Origin: Methanothermococcus okinawensis
GTDB lineage: Archaea; AGJL01; Methanococci; Methanococcales; Methanococcaceae
DNA: 8,917 nucleotides
Direction of reading: 5' to 3'
Assembly: GCA_015661585.1 (NCBI GenBank)
Contig: DQVU01000224.1
Location: 1-8,917, forward strand
The translations under genes and the position numbers were made by a program. Within the stretch, counting starts at the first letter, position 1. Each line of letters opens with the position of its first letter. The notes under the pieces were generated by a model. The model saw only the letters and a list, made by a program, of their open reading frames with translations, made no database searches and was not told the DNA's origin. Positions 1 to 6,722 of the stretch are shown here, piece after piece.

Positions 1-2313
1 AAAGACATTGAGAATTTCTTTAAGGTGATAGAAGATAGTCTAACTAAGGGTAACTACCTCCTCAAGGGATTCTCCCTTGAGGCATTGTGTAACCTCGTGA
101 AATGGAGCGGTTCCCAGTATATCTTAGAGAAGATAGAGGAAGTGATAGATAAGGTTGATATAGAGAGTGTTATGAGTGAAGGTTATCTGTGCTATTACAA
201 CGGCGTATGTATATTGTTAAAGTTAAACAAAGAGTGCCCTTCAACTAAGAGTTCTCCATATTTCGACAGAAGTATAATAGAAGAAATATCCTCCTTAGGA
301 ATGGATGACTTTAGACACTTAATACTAAATATAACAACCTCTGTAAAAAGATCGGTATGGATAGGTGGTTGGTTAGACAGGTTCTACTCTGGAAAATATT
401 TAGGTAATCTACTCCATATAAAACCTGAATACTGTATCAAAGTTTTAAACGATGTAAAATATCTGATACACGATAACTACTTCATGGTTAGAAACTTAGG
501 AATCTGGATACTGAGGACTATGGTTCAATTGGATACTTCCCTTCCAGAAGACTTAATAGCAGATACTTTCGTTCTATTCGACGATAGGTTTCCCCAATGT
601 AGATTGGAATATATGTTATTTTGGAAAACAGTGTTGGAGAAATCTCCCAACTTACTAGATAATGAAATTATATGTAGGGAAATCACTTACGAGTTGATGG
701 CAAAATATCTAAATGATGGACATGCAATACTGAGAGAGGTATATCTAAATATGTTAGAGGAGAGTGGCCTAATTGAGAAATATCCTACACTTGCATATTT
801 CAAAAATTACCATACTATCTCTGAAAAGGAGAGAAAGGAGTTATTTAAAAGATACTGGAAATGTAAGGAGTTAAGGAAGGCAATAGCAGTGGCTATTAAA
901 TTGAAATTGAAGGAGTGTATTAAAAATAAAAAATATAATGCCATAAGGGAGTACTTAGAGATGATATCCCAGATGGAAATCCACAGGGAGATATTCTACA
1001 TGTTATATGAACTTATTTTACTAAAATATATGGGATTTAAAGAGGCAGAGGATATAATAAACAACATCAGGGATAAACATACCACCATTCCCTACTACTT
1101 AGAGAAAGAATTATTCTTCAATATAAATGAACCTATAATTGTTATTAGGAATTATAAACTTAAAAGACTACTGGCAATGGTTAAAGAGGGGTTCTACATA
1201 AGTTACGATCTAATAAACAAAGTCAAAGAGGTAGCAATATATGAACATATCTGTGGAAAAAATACTGAGATAGCATTAAATATCCTCTCAGGAATAGAGG
1301 ATGAGGAATGTAGATCTATTGTTAAAGAAAAATTGGAGTTAATGGAATATATAGAAGAGAAACCTATAGTTAAAAATAAAAAGTTAGAGGAGATGGACTG
1401 GAGAGACGTCTGTCTTATGATAGAGTATCTACCAACTGAAGGAAAACTGGCGATCTTAGGTGACTACGATTTAGAAGATCTCTTAAATAAAATGATGGAT
1501 ATTTTAGAGAAGGAGGATAAGGTTATTGTAAAAATTAAGATCCTGGATTACCTTATAAATGAGATTTACGAAAATGAAAAACTGCTAAATATGTTACTAA
1601 GTAATAGAAATCTATTTAAGATTCTCTACAACCTCTGTTCAGACAACAAACATCTACTATTTAAGAGGGTGGTGATACTACTGGAGGAGTTAGCATCTGT
1701 GGAGGAGGGATGGTTGGAGAGAAATGTTATAGAGTATTACAAAGAAGGAGTAAACGATAAGAAACCTCTAAGATATTTACTCTATATGTTATCTGAAGAT
1801 ATGCCACTGTATTTCAAATTAGATATCTTAAGGGCGATAAGAGAGATTATAGAATATGGAGTAGAACACTGTAAGAAACTCTGTATAGACATCCGTAAAA
1901 TGTTAGAAGAGGGGACGATTACAAAGGAAGAAATCCTATCTAAGTATAGGGATATTATAGGGATTCATGCCATAACTTCACCTCATAACATAATATGTCA
2001 AAATATGGACAATGTAACAATAATAGTAAACACTATATTCTCTGGAGATATAAAGAAACAACCCTGGATTCTCATCAAGAATACGTTGGATATTTTACTT
2101 CTAATGTGTGAACATGTATTGTTAGATGAGAATATTGTAAGTATAGTAATAAGAAAGTTGTTGGAATACTACGAAGTATTGAAGGATGAGGAAATAATCT
2201 ATCTATATCTATATATAAAAAGACTTTTAGAGAGGAGTAACTACAATATTGAAAAGTTAGGAGAAGAGTATCTAGGGAGATATGAAGAACTTAAGAGACG
2301 TGTACTTGTATAA
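1..2313 (+). CDS. Large alpha-helical protein of unknown function, 5' end cut by the window
   Basis: I do not recognise this gene. The frame is open from the first base (it begins Lys-Asp-Ile-Glu-Asn-Phe-Phe-Lys before the GTG at 25), so the GTG is probably internal and the true start lies left of the window. The visible 770 residues are rich in Leu, Ile, Glu and Lys, with few Gly or Pro and no obvious signal peptide, membrane segment or nucleotide-binding motif. The recurring amphipathic helices suggest an alpha-solenoid (HEAT/ARM/TPR-like) scaffold, for example near 460-570 (VRNLGIWILRTMV) and in the last third; this is inference from composition. Cysteines are scattered, not clustered. It ends TAA, and the next gene starts 8 or 17 bases later on the same strand, so the two are probably co-transcribed. 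The coding assignment is secure; the function is unknown. Confidence 0.85.
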   Translation, partial: KDIENFFKVIEDSLTKGNYLLKGFSLEALCNLVKWSGSQYILEKIEEVIDKVDIESVMSEGYLCYYNGVCILLKLNKECPSTKSSPYFDRSIIEEISSLGMDDFRHLILNITTSVKRSVWIGGWLDRFYSGKYLGNLLHIKPEYCIKVLNDVKYLIHDNYFMVRNLGIWILRTMVQLDTSLPEDLIADTFVLFDDRFPQCRLEYMLFWKTVLEKSPNLLDNEIICREITYELMAKYLNDGHAILREVYLNMLEESGLIEKYPTLAYFKNYHTISEKERKELFKRYWKCKELRKAIAVAIKLKLKECIKNKKYNAIREYLEMISQMEIHREIFYMLYELILLKYMGFKEAEDIINNIRDKHTTIPYYLEKELFFNINEPIIVIRNYKLKRLLAMVKEGFYISYDLINKVKEVAIYEHICGKNTEIALNILSGIEDEECRSIVKEKLELMEYIEEKPIVKNKKLEEMDWRDVCLMIEYLPTEGKLAILGDYDLEDLLNKMMDILEKEDKVIVKIKILDYLINEIYENEKLLNMLLSNRNLFKILYNLCSDNKHLLFKRVVILLEELASVEEGWLERNVIEYYKEGVNDKKPLRYLLYMLSEDMPLYFKLDILRAIREIIEYGVEHCKKLCIDIRKMLEEGTITKEEILSKYRDIIGIHAITSPHNIICQNMDNVTIIVNTIFSGDIKKQPWILIKNTLDILLLMCEHVLLDENIVSIVIRKLLEYYEVLKDEEIIYLYLYIKRLLERSNYNIEKLGEEYLGRYEELKRRVLV

Positions 2314-2330
2314 AAATTGCTGTGGAAGTT

Positions 2331-2804
2331 ATGGTAAATATTAAAATAGATACTAAAAATATATCCTGGCTATGTAGAAGATGTGGGAGGTGTTGCGATC
2401 CTCCTACTGTAACTAAGAAAGATATTGGCAACATATGTGGATATTTAAAAATCGCCTTCAAAGAGTTTGTAAAGAGATATGTGGATCACTTCAACGGCAC
2501 TGTAGGTGAATTGCGGGGAATTAAAAAAAGGTGTATATTCCTAAAGGACAACAAATGTTCCATATATCCAGTAAGGCCCTTAATCTGTAGATTACGTCCC
2601 TACTCCATCCAGGAGACAGATGGCCAGTTGGTGCTAACCTACGACAGTTGGTTTTTAGAGAGATGTCCAGGATTGTTCATAGGGGATATCCCAGTTGAAG
2701 AGGAGTATATAAGGTATGGATTACTGGTAGCTAAATACCTTGGCATTGAGAGGAGGACTCCCGAGGATGCCTTTAGATCTATAGTAGATAGATGTAAAAA
2801 ATAG
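2331..2804 (+). CDS. YkgJ-family cysteine-cluster protein (putative Fe-S or zinc binding)
   Basis: This 157-residue protein carries the YkgJ/UPF0153 signature: an N-terminal Cys cluster CRRCGRCC (C15, C18, C21, C22), then C68, C76 in KDNKCSIYP, and C86 in RPLICR. C36 and C112 are additional. In this family the cysteines are thought to bind a zinc ion or Fe-S cluster, and the proteins are often labelled Fe-S oxidoreductases; no reaction is established and I infer none. It looks cytosolic, with no signal or membrane segment. I chose ATG 2331 because GTGGA lies 4-8 bases upstream; GTG at 2322 is in frame, adds three residues (V-E-V) and has no visible ribosome-binding site. It follows the large helical protein by 17 bases (8 with the alternative start), suggesting one operon. 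It ends at TAG, and the guide RNA stem begins at the next base. Confidence 0.9.
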   Translation: MVNIKIDTKNISWLCRRCGRCCDPPTVTKKDIGNICGYLKIAFKEFVKRYVDHFNGTVGELRGIKKRCIFLKDNKCSIYPVRPLICRLRPYSIQETDGQLVLTYDSWFLERCPGLFIGDIPVEEEYIRYGLLVAKYLGIERRTPEDAFRSIVDRCKK

Positions 2805-2868
2805 TTTATACCAATGATGAGAGATCTATACTGATTTATGATGATCCGTATGAGCTCTGAGGTATAAA
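2805..2868 (+). ncRNA. Box C/D small guide RNA (2'-O-methylation guide)
   Basis: All elements of an archaeal C/D sRNA are present and in order. The terminal stem is TTTATACC (2805-2812) with GGTATAAA (2861-2868), 8 perfect base pairs. Box C is ATGATGA (2814-2820), guide 1 is 10 nt (2821-2830), box D' is CTGA (2831-2834), followed by a 3-nt linker, box C' ATGATGA (2838-2844), guide 2 of 12 nt (2845-2856) and box D CTGA (2857-2860). The single A at 2813 between stem and box C, with box D abutting the stem on the other side, gives the three-base bulge (A-A-U) of a kink-turn, the L7Ae binding site. With L7Ae, Nop5 and fibrillarin such RNAs direct ribose methylation of the target base paired to the fifth guide base before box D or D'. 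Guide 2 matches the elongator tRNA-Met anticodon region. The RNA fills the gap between two convergent genes. No promoter is obvious; it may be processed from read-through of the upstream operon. Confidence 0.93.
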
Positions 2869-2874
2869 AATAAA

Positions 2875-3924
2875 TTATACCCTTTCAATAACCAACATAC
2901 CATTACCTAAAACCTTATATCTAAAATCGTATCCCATCCTCTCCAAGGTGTCTAAAATCTCTTTCTTCGATAGATACCTTTTAAAGAACTTGTTCAACCT
3001 GTTGTAGAATTCAAATAGTTCCACATTTACATCCTTGGCTAAATCTGTGAAGAATTCCTCTGCAATGAATAGCTTACCTCCTGGACACAAGGCGTCCATC
3101 ATCTTTTTAAGGAATATCTTCGGCGAGGAAACGTACTTTAAGGTATATGTACAGATGACATAGTCGTATTTATTTTTAATTATTGCATCGTGGAAATCTA
3201 TATTTTTCAATACTATGTTTCCAAAGTTCCACTTTTTAGTTCTAATTTCGGCCATTTTTAATAGATTCTTTGATATATCTATACCTGTATATCTCCCCCT
3301 TGGAGATATCTTGGAGACGTAAAACTCAGGAGATCTGGATCCGCAACCTACATCTAACACATGATCCCCGTTGTCTAAATTTAAGTAGTTGGCTACTACA
3401 TTTCTACAGGATTTCATATAGGAGGTATTCAATATAATATCCCATATATCTGCATCCTCTATAAAGTTTAGCCATATCTTAGGGTGGTTGTATCCTATAA
3501 GGGCGTACTTGGAAAGTTTTGTCATGTAGTCGTAGTTTATAGAGTAGTCCTCCATAAATTTATCGTACTCTGGATGTCTTATAGTTATCTCCTTGTCCAT
3601 ATTTAATTCCAAGGTACCATCGTCATTTTGATACACTATCTCCAAATTAATCGCTGTTTTTATATAGTTGTAGAGGAAGTCAGTGTTGGGGTATCCTAAG
3701 AGAGTATTTACTTCCTCTATTTTCGGTTTGTACTTACTAATTACCCCGTATATTCCAAAGTCCATACCCTGTCTAAAGAATGCTACCAAAAGTTCGTTAC
3801 TTAAATATTTAATTGTAAAGTCCATAGATTCAATAAGTTTATTTATGTTATCTGTCTGATATTCGTATTCGTAGTTACCCCTATCAAGTATTCCCTGAAC
3901 GTCGTGGTTGTAATCGATACTCAT
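2875..3924 (-). CDS. SAM-dependent methyltransferase, substrate unknown
   Basis: A class I (Rossmann-fold) methyltransferase of 349 residues. Motif I is HVLDVGCGSRSPEFY (about 188-202), the acidic ribose-binding end of strand 2 is GIDIS (D216), strand 4 is YDYVICTYTLKYV (253-265), and a post-motif PGGKLFIAEE (281-290) follows. Residues 35-115 look like a helical or winged-helix N-terminal domain, similar in layout to the dimerisation domain of small-molecule O-methyltransferases; this is inference. I chose ATG 3924 because GGTGA sits exactly 5 bases upstream (3934-3930); ATG 3936 would add four residues but has no site and overlaps the previous gene. It directly follows the winged-helix gene, so the pair is probably co-transcribed and translationally coupled. 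The substrate cannot be read from sequence; it could be a metabolite, cofactor or lipid precursor. Its 3' end lies 6 bases from the guide RNA stem, in convergent orientation. Confidence 0.9.
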   Translation of the reverse strand: MSIDYNHDVQGILDRGNYEYEYQTDNINKLIESMDFTIKYLSNELLVAFFRQGMDFGIYGVISKYKPKIEEVNTLLGYPNTDFLYNYIKTAINLEIVYQNDDGTLELNMDKEITIRHPEYDKFMEDYSINYDYMTKLSKYALIGYNHPKIWLNFIEDADIWDIILNTSYMKSCRNVVANYLNLDNGDHVLDVGCGSRSPEFYVSKISPRGRYTGIDISKNLLKMAEIRTKKWNFGNIVLKNIDFHDAIIKNKYDYVICTYTLKYVSSPKIFLKKMMDALCPGGKLFIAEEFFTDLAKDVNVELFEFYNRLNKFFKRYLSKKEILDTLERMGYDFRYKVLGNGMLVIERV

Positions 3925-3927
3925 AAA

Positions 3928-3934
3928 CCTCACC
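3928..3934 (-). promoter_or_regulatory. Ribosome-binding site of the methyltransferase gene, overlapping the upstream stop codon
   Basis: The - strand reads GGTGAGG, then TTT, then ATG (3924). GGTGA matches the complement of the archaeal 16S rRNA 3' end at 5-base spacing. The TGA inside it (3932-3930) is the stop codon of the winged-helix gene, so terminating ribosomes sit on the next initiation site. This arrangement fixes the methyltransferase start at 3924 rather than 3936 and suggests translational coupling. Confidence 0.8.
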
Positions 3935-4262
3935 ATTTACTTATTTGATCATAATCCTTTAAATACTCTACGACGTTTCTTCCATACTCGGTGATGGTAT
4001 AGATCTTCATTCCGTTTTCATCGATACATTTTACTAAACCTAACTCAATCAAGGAGTAATGACCGTTGTACCTTGTACCCATCCCTTTTAAACATCCTAA
4101 TACGTTACTTGGATCTGATTTCACCCACCTTGAGAGTTCAGATAGATAAACCCCTTGGGGGTATATTTTATATAGGAAGAACAATATTTTCTTTCTCAGC
4201 TTACTTTTATTCAACGATCTTATAATAGTGGGATTTATAAAAATCATATCTCGTTTTGTCAT
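3930..4262 (-). CDS. Winged-helix DNA-binding protein (putative transcriptional regulator)
   Basis: A 110-residue basic protein with one winged helix-turn-helix domain. Helix 1 is KLRKKILFFLYKIYP (21-35), the HTH core is GVYLSELSRWV..DPSNVLGCLKGM (about 37-61) with DPSNVLGCLKGM as recognition helix, and the wing is LVKCIDENGMKIYTITEYG (76-94), followed by a C-terminal helix. Small single-domain winged-helix proteins of this type are common in methanogens. I chose ATG 4262 because GGTG (4272-4269) lies 6 bases upstream; the in-frame GTG at 4271 is part of that site and has none of its own. Its stop overlaps the ribosome-binding site of the methyltransferase gene, so it may regulate that unit, perhaps including its own promoter; this is inference from context. 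No ligand-binding domain is visible. Confidence 0.88.
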   Translation of the reverse strand: MTKRDMIFINPTIIRSLNKSKLRKKILFFLYKIYPQGVYLSELSRWVKSDPSNVLGCLKGMGTRYNGHYSLIELGLVKCIDENGMKIYTITEYGRNVVEYLKDYDQISKW

Positions 4263-4271
4263 AGATGACAC

Positions 4272-4409
4272 CTTTATAAACAGTAAAACTTATACCCCCA
4301 TTATTTACTCTCATATCCAAAAATTCCCAGTTTTTATATTTTATATTTCGATTTTAATTATTATAATAATAAAAAATTGTAATTATATAAAATTTACTTA
4401 TTGATCTTA
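4272..4409 (-). promoter_or_regulatory. AT-rich upstream region of the winged-helix/methyltransferase unit
   Basis: These 138 bases lie between two - strand genes and are nearly all A/T. Read on the - strand they hold several TATA-like stretches, notably around 4331-4345 and 4380-4390, at distances compatible with a promoter for the winged-helix gene. Which one is used cannot be decided by eye. No clear operator palindrome was seen. The T-rich DNA just past the stop at 4410 may also serve as terminator for the glycosyltransferase gene. Confidence 0.4.
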
Positions 4410-5579
4410 TTATATCAGTTTCATCACCTTGTTGTAGATATCTACAGTACTCTTAGCAACAGCTTCCCAACTATATTTGCTATATACATCCCTTTTTGCA
4501 TTCTTTACTATCCATTCCCTAAGGCCTTCATCAGATAGAACCCTATCTATTCCCCATGCAATAGAGTTAGGATCCTGAGGATATACTGTTATACCGTTGT
4601 ACTCATGTTGGATTATCTCCTTCAACCCCCCAACTCCACTTGCAACAACTGGAGTTCCCGCAGCCATTGATTCCAAGGCCACTATCCCAAAGGGCTCATA
4701 CACGGATGGTATAACTGTTACATCGGCGGACTTATAAAGCTTTTTAAGCATATCTCCATTGACAAAACCTAGGAAAATTATCCTATCTCTACATCCTAAC
4801 TGAAAGGCTAAACTCTCCAAGTACCCTCTCATATCTCCAGAACCTGCTATAACCACCTTAGAGTTGGGATATTTTTCAAGTATCTTAGGTACTGCCCTTA
4901 TGAGGTACTCTACTCCCTTCTGATAAACCAACCTTCCAACGAAAAGTATCACCTTTTCATCAGGTTTAATCCCAATACTCATCTTAAACTTTTCTTTTTC
5001 CCTCTCGTCCATGTAGATATCAAACTCCTCTGGATCGATACCGTTGTAGATCACATTTACCTTATCCCACGGCACCTGGAATAAGGAACAAATCTCTTCC
5101 TTAATGGAATGACTTACAGTTATTATCGCATGGGATTCATAGGTACTCCACCACTCCAACTCGTTTATAACCTTCGAATCCTCGGAGTGGATACCACCAC
5201 ATCTCCCTCTCTCTGTACTGTGTATAGATTGAATGTAAGGTTTATTTAGGAGATGTTTTACACTACTACCAACGGTATAGGTCATCCAGTCGTGGCAGTG
5301 AATAACATCGTAGTTGTCAATTCCTAAGAGTCCTAATTTTTTCTCAAGAGCACTTCCCATCAAGAGAGCCCAGGTTAAAAAATGCCGATGTTTTACAGGC
5401 CTGACCCTATGGACATTGACACCATTTATATTTTCGTACTCTGGTAGATCGTAACCAACTGTAATAACATCCACACTGTGTCCAATTTTAACTAACGCCT
5501 CAGCCAGTCCTTTACAATGTACTGACAATCCTCCTACCATTATGGGAGGATACTCCCAAGTAACTATAGCCACCCTCAC
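4410..5579 (-). CDS. glgA: Glycogen synthase-type glycosyltransferase (GT-B fold)
   Basis: This 389-residue protein has the two Rossmann lobes of a GT-B retaining glycosyltransferase. The N-lobe starts MRVAIVTWEYPP with the donor-phosphate GGL turn (16-18) and HCHDWMT (94-100). The C-lobe holds the basic VGRLVYQKG (214-222) that contacts the donor pyrophosphate, and EPFGIVALESMAAGTP (295-310) with the two family glutamates E295 and E303. It resembles the Methanocaldococcus jannaschii glycogen synthase (MJ1606 as I remember it) over the whole length. The expected role is extending alpha-1,4-glucan from a nucleotide-glucose donor in the cytosol, for storage glycogen. It is shorter than bacterial GlgA (about 480 residues), as usual for this archaeal group. 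The start is GTG 5579, supported by the family N-terminus; upstream there is only a weak GGGA at 4 bases. It appears monocistronic. Another GT4/GT5 sugar acceptor cannot be ruled out. Confidence 0.9.
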   Translation of the reverse strand: MRVAIVTWEYPPIMVGGLSVHCKGLAEALVKIGHSVDVITVGYDLPEYENINGVNVHRVRPVKHRHFLTWALLMGSALEKKLGLLGIDNYDVIHCHDWMTYTVGSSVKHLLNKPYIQSIHSTERGRCGGIHSEDSKVINELEWWSTYESHAIITVSHSIKEEICSLFQVPWDKVNVIYNGIDPEEFDIYMDEREKEKFKMSIGIKPDEKVILFVGRLVYQKGVEYLIRAVPKILEKYPNSKVVIAGSGDMRGYLESLAFQLGCRDRIIFLGFVNGDMLKKLYKSADVTVIPSVYEPFGIVALESMAAGTPVVASGVGGLKEIIQHEYNGITVYPQDPNSIAWGIDRVLSDEGLREWIVKNAKRDVYSKYSWEAVAKSTVDIYNKVMKLI

Positions 5580-5722
5580 GTTGTCCCTTCTTTATTATTT
5601 TTATTAATATTATTAACATAATTTGTAATACCCAACATAAAAATTTTTCTGATTACAATATATGTTATATTATTATTACTTTTTTAAATAGTATTAGTAA
5701 ATACTGTTCTAAGGAGATATAT
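5580..5722. promoter_or_regulatory. Divergent promoter region between glgA (-) and larB (+)
   Basis: A 143-base AT-rich spacer between divergent starts, so it must hold both promoters. On the + strand TATA-like runs lie around 5658-5676 and 5683-5690, placing a larB transcription start some 25 bases downstream. On the - strand a TTTTTATG-like box near 5638-5648 could serve glgA. No operator repeat was recognised. Confidence 0.5.
5711..5718 (+). promoter_or_regulatory. Strong Shine-Dalgarno site of larB
   Basis: AAGGAGAT with GGAG 6 bases before ATG 5723. It is the strongest ribosome-binding site in the window and fixes the larB start. Confidence 0.8.
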
Positions 5723-6523
5723 ATGAAAAAAAAGTTAAAGGATATTCTACAAGATCTATCAGAGAAGAGAATCTCAGTTGAAGAGGCTGAAACTCTTTTA
5801 AAGATCTACCAGATTGAAGAGATAGAGGAGAGGATTAAATTAGATATCTCCAGAGAGTTGAGATCAGGTATTCCAGAAGTAGTGTATGCTAAAAATAAAG
5901 ACTTCGACGATGTAATTTTGGCGTTGAAGAGATTTGCAGAAGAGAGAGGGATAGCACTTGCGACAAAGGTTAGAAGAGAACATATACTAAAACTGGAAAG
6001 AGAGAAAGAAGATATTATAAAAAATCTAAATATTCAGGACTATGAATTTATTGTAAACCATAAGGCCTGTACTGTGGTACTTAAAAAGAGGGATTATAAA
6101 CAGAAAATCTATGGAAAAATAGGTCTCTTAGCTGCAGGTACAAGTGATATCCCAATAGCAGAGGAGGTTAAAGTTACGGGGGAGTTCTTAGGTTGTGAGG
6201 TTATACACTCCTACGACGTAGGTATAGCCGGTATTCATAGACTCTTTGAGCCTTTAAAGAGGATGATCGAGGAGAATGTATGTTGTATTGTGGTAGTTGC
6301 AGGGATGGAGGGAGCCCTACCCTCTGTGGTGGCAAGTTTAGTGGATATCCCTGTAATCGGTGTCCCTGTGTCAGTGGGGTATGGAGTTGGAAAGGATGGT
6401 AAGGCTGCCCTCTACTCTATGCTAACATCCTGTGTTCCAGGGTTGGTGGTGGTGAATATAGATAACGGCTTTGGTGCAGCATCCTTCGCTGCACTATTGG
6501 CAAGGAGGGTTTATAAACCTTAA
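5723..6523 (+). CDS. larB: LarB: pyridinium-3,5-biscarboxylic acid mononucleotide synthase
   Basis: A 266-residue LarB-family protein (formerly called PurE-related NCAIR mutase). The first 120 residues form a helical/mixed N-terminal domain. The C-terminal half is the PurE-like domain: GLLAAGTSDIPIAEE (134-148), YDVGIAGIHRL (164-174), AGMEGALPSVVA (193-204), VPVSVGYG (214-221) and LTSCVPGLVVVNIDNGFGA (234-252). In this family LarB carboxylates the pyridinium ring of nicotinate adenine dinucleotide and cleaves off AMP, the first step to the nickel-pincer nucleotide of lactate racemase and related enzymes; Cys237 corresponds to the conserved cysteine thought to bind the substrate. Length and domain order are normal. 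No larC, larE or lactate racemase gene is next to it here, so the partners must be elsewhere. It appears monocistronic behind a strong ribosome-binding site. Confidence 0.92.
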   Translation: MKKKLKDILQDLSEKRISVEEAETLLKIYQIEEIEERIKLDISRELRSGIPEVVYAKNKDFDDVILALKRFAEERGIALATKVRREHILKLEREKEDIIKNLNIQDYEFIVNHKACTVVLKKRDYKQKIYGKIGLLAAGTSDIPIAEEVKVTGEFLGCEVIHSYDVGIAGIHRLFEPLKRMIEENVCCIVVVAGMEGALPSVVASLVDIPVIGVPVSVGYGVGKDGKAALYSMLTSCVPGLVVVNIDNGFGAASFAALLARRVYKP

Positions 6524-6558
6524 ATAAAAATAATAAAAATTCTACAATAAGATAAGAA

Positions 6559-6573
6559 GGAGAATTCTCCCTA
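6559..6573. repeat. Short palindromic repeat, copy 1
   Basis: GGAGAATTCTCC (6559-6570) is a perfect 12-base palindrome 35 bases past the larB stop. The 15-base stretch GGAGAATTCTCCCTA recurs at 8108-8121 with one A missing. It could be a small dispersed element or a terminator-type hairpin; the stem is too short to decide. Confidence 0.5.
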
Positions 6574-6597
6574 TCCCTCGGAAGAATTATCATAATA

Positions 6598-6639
6598 CTT
6601 TCAAAAACTTATATATTTGGAATATATAGTCTTCGAAAG
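6598..6639. terminator. Composite hairpin between convergent larB and agmatinase genes
   Basis: CTTTC (6598-6602) pairs with GAAAG (6635-6639). Inside, ACT-t-ATATATT (6607-6617) pairs with AATATATAGT (6621-6630) around a 3-base TGG loop. A T-rich tract follows at about 6660-6685. A bidirectional transcript-end structure between convergent genes is a reasonable guess; the A/T-rich stem is weak, and part of it also looks like a TATA box. Confidence 0.3.
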
Positions 6640-6722
6640 CATTCCAGGAGAACATCTATCTTTAATATTTTTATTTTTTTATCTTTGATGGGAATTAGAG
6701 TAAATCTATAATATATAAGGAT

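Noticed and set aside
25..2313. Start of the first gene at GTG 25
   Set aside because: The frame continues without a stop to base 1, and GTG 25 has no clear ribosome-binding site, so the gene is more likely cut by the window edge.
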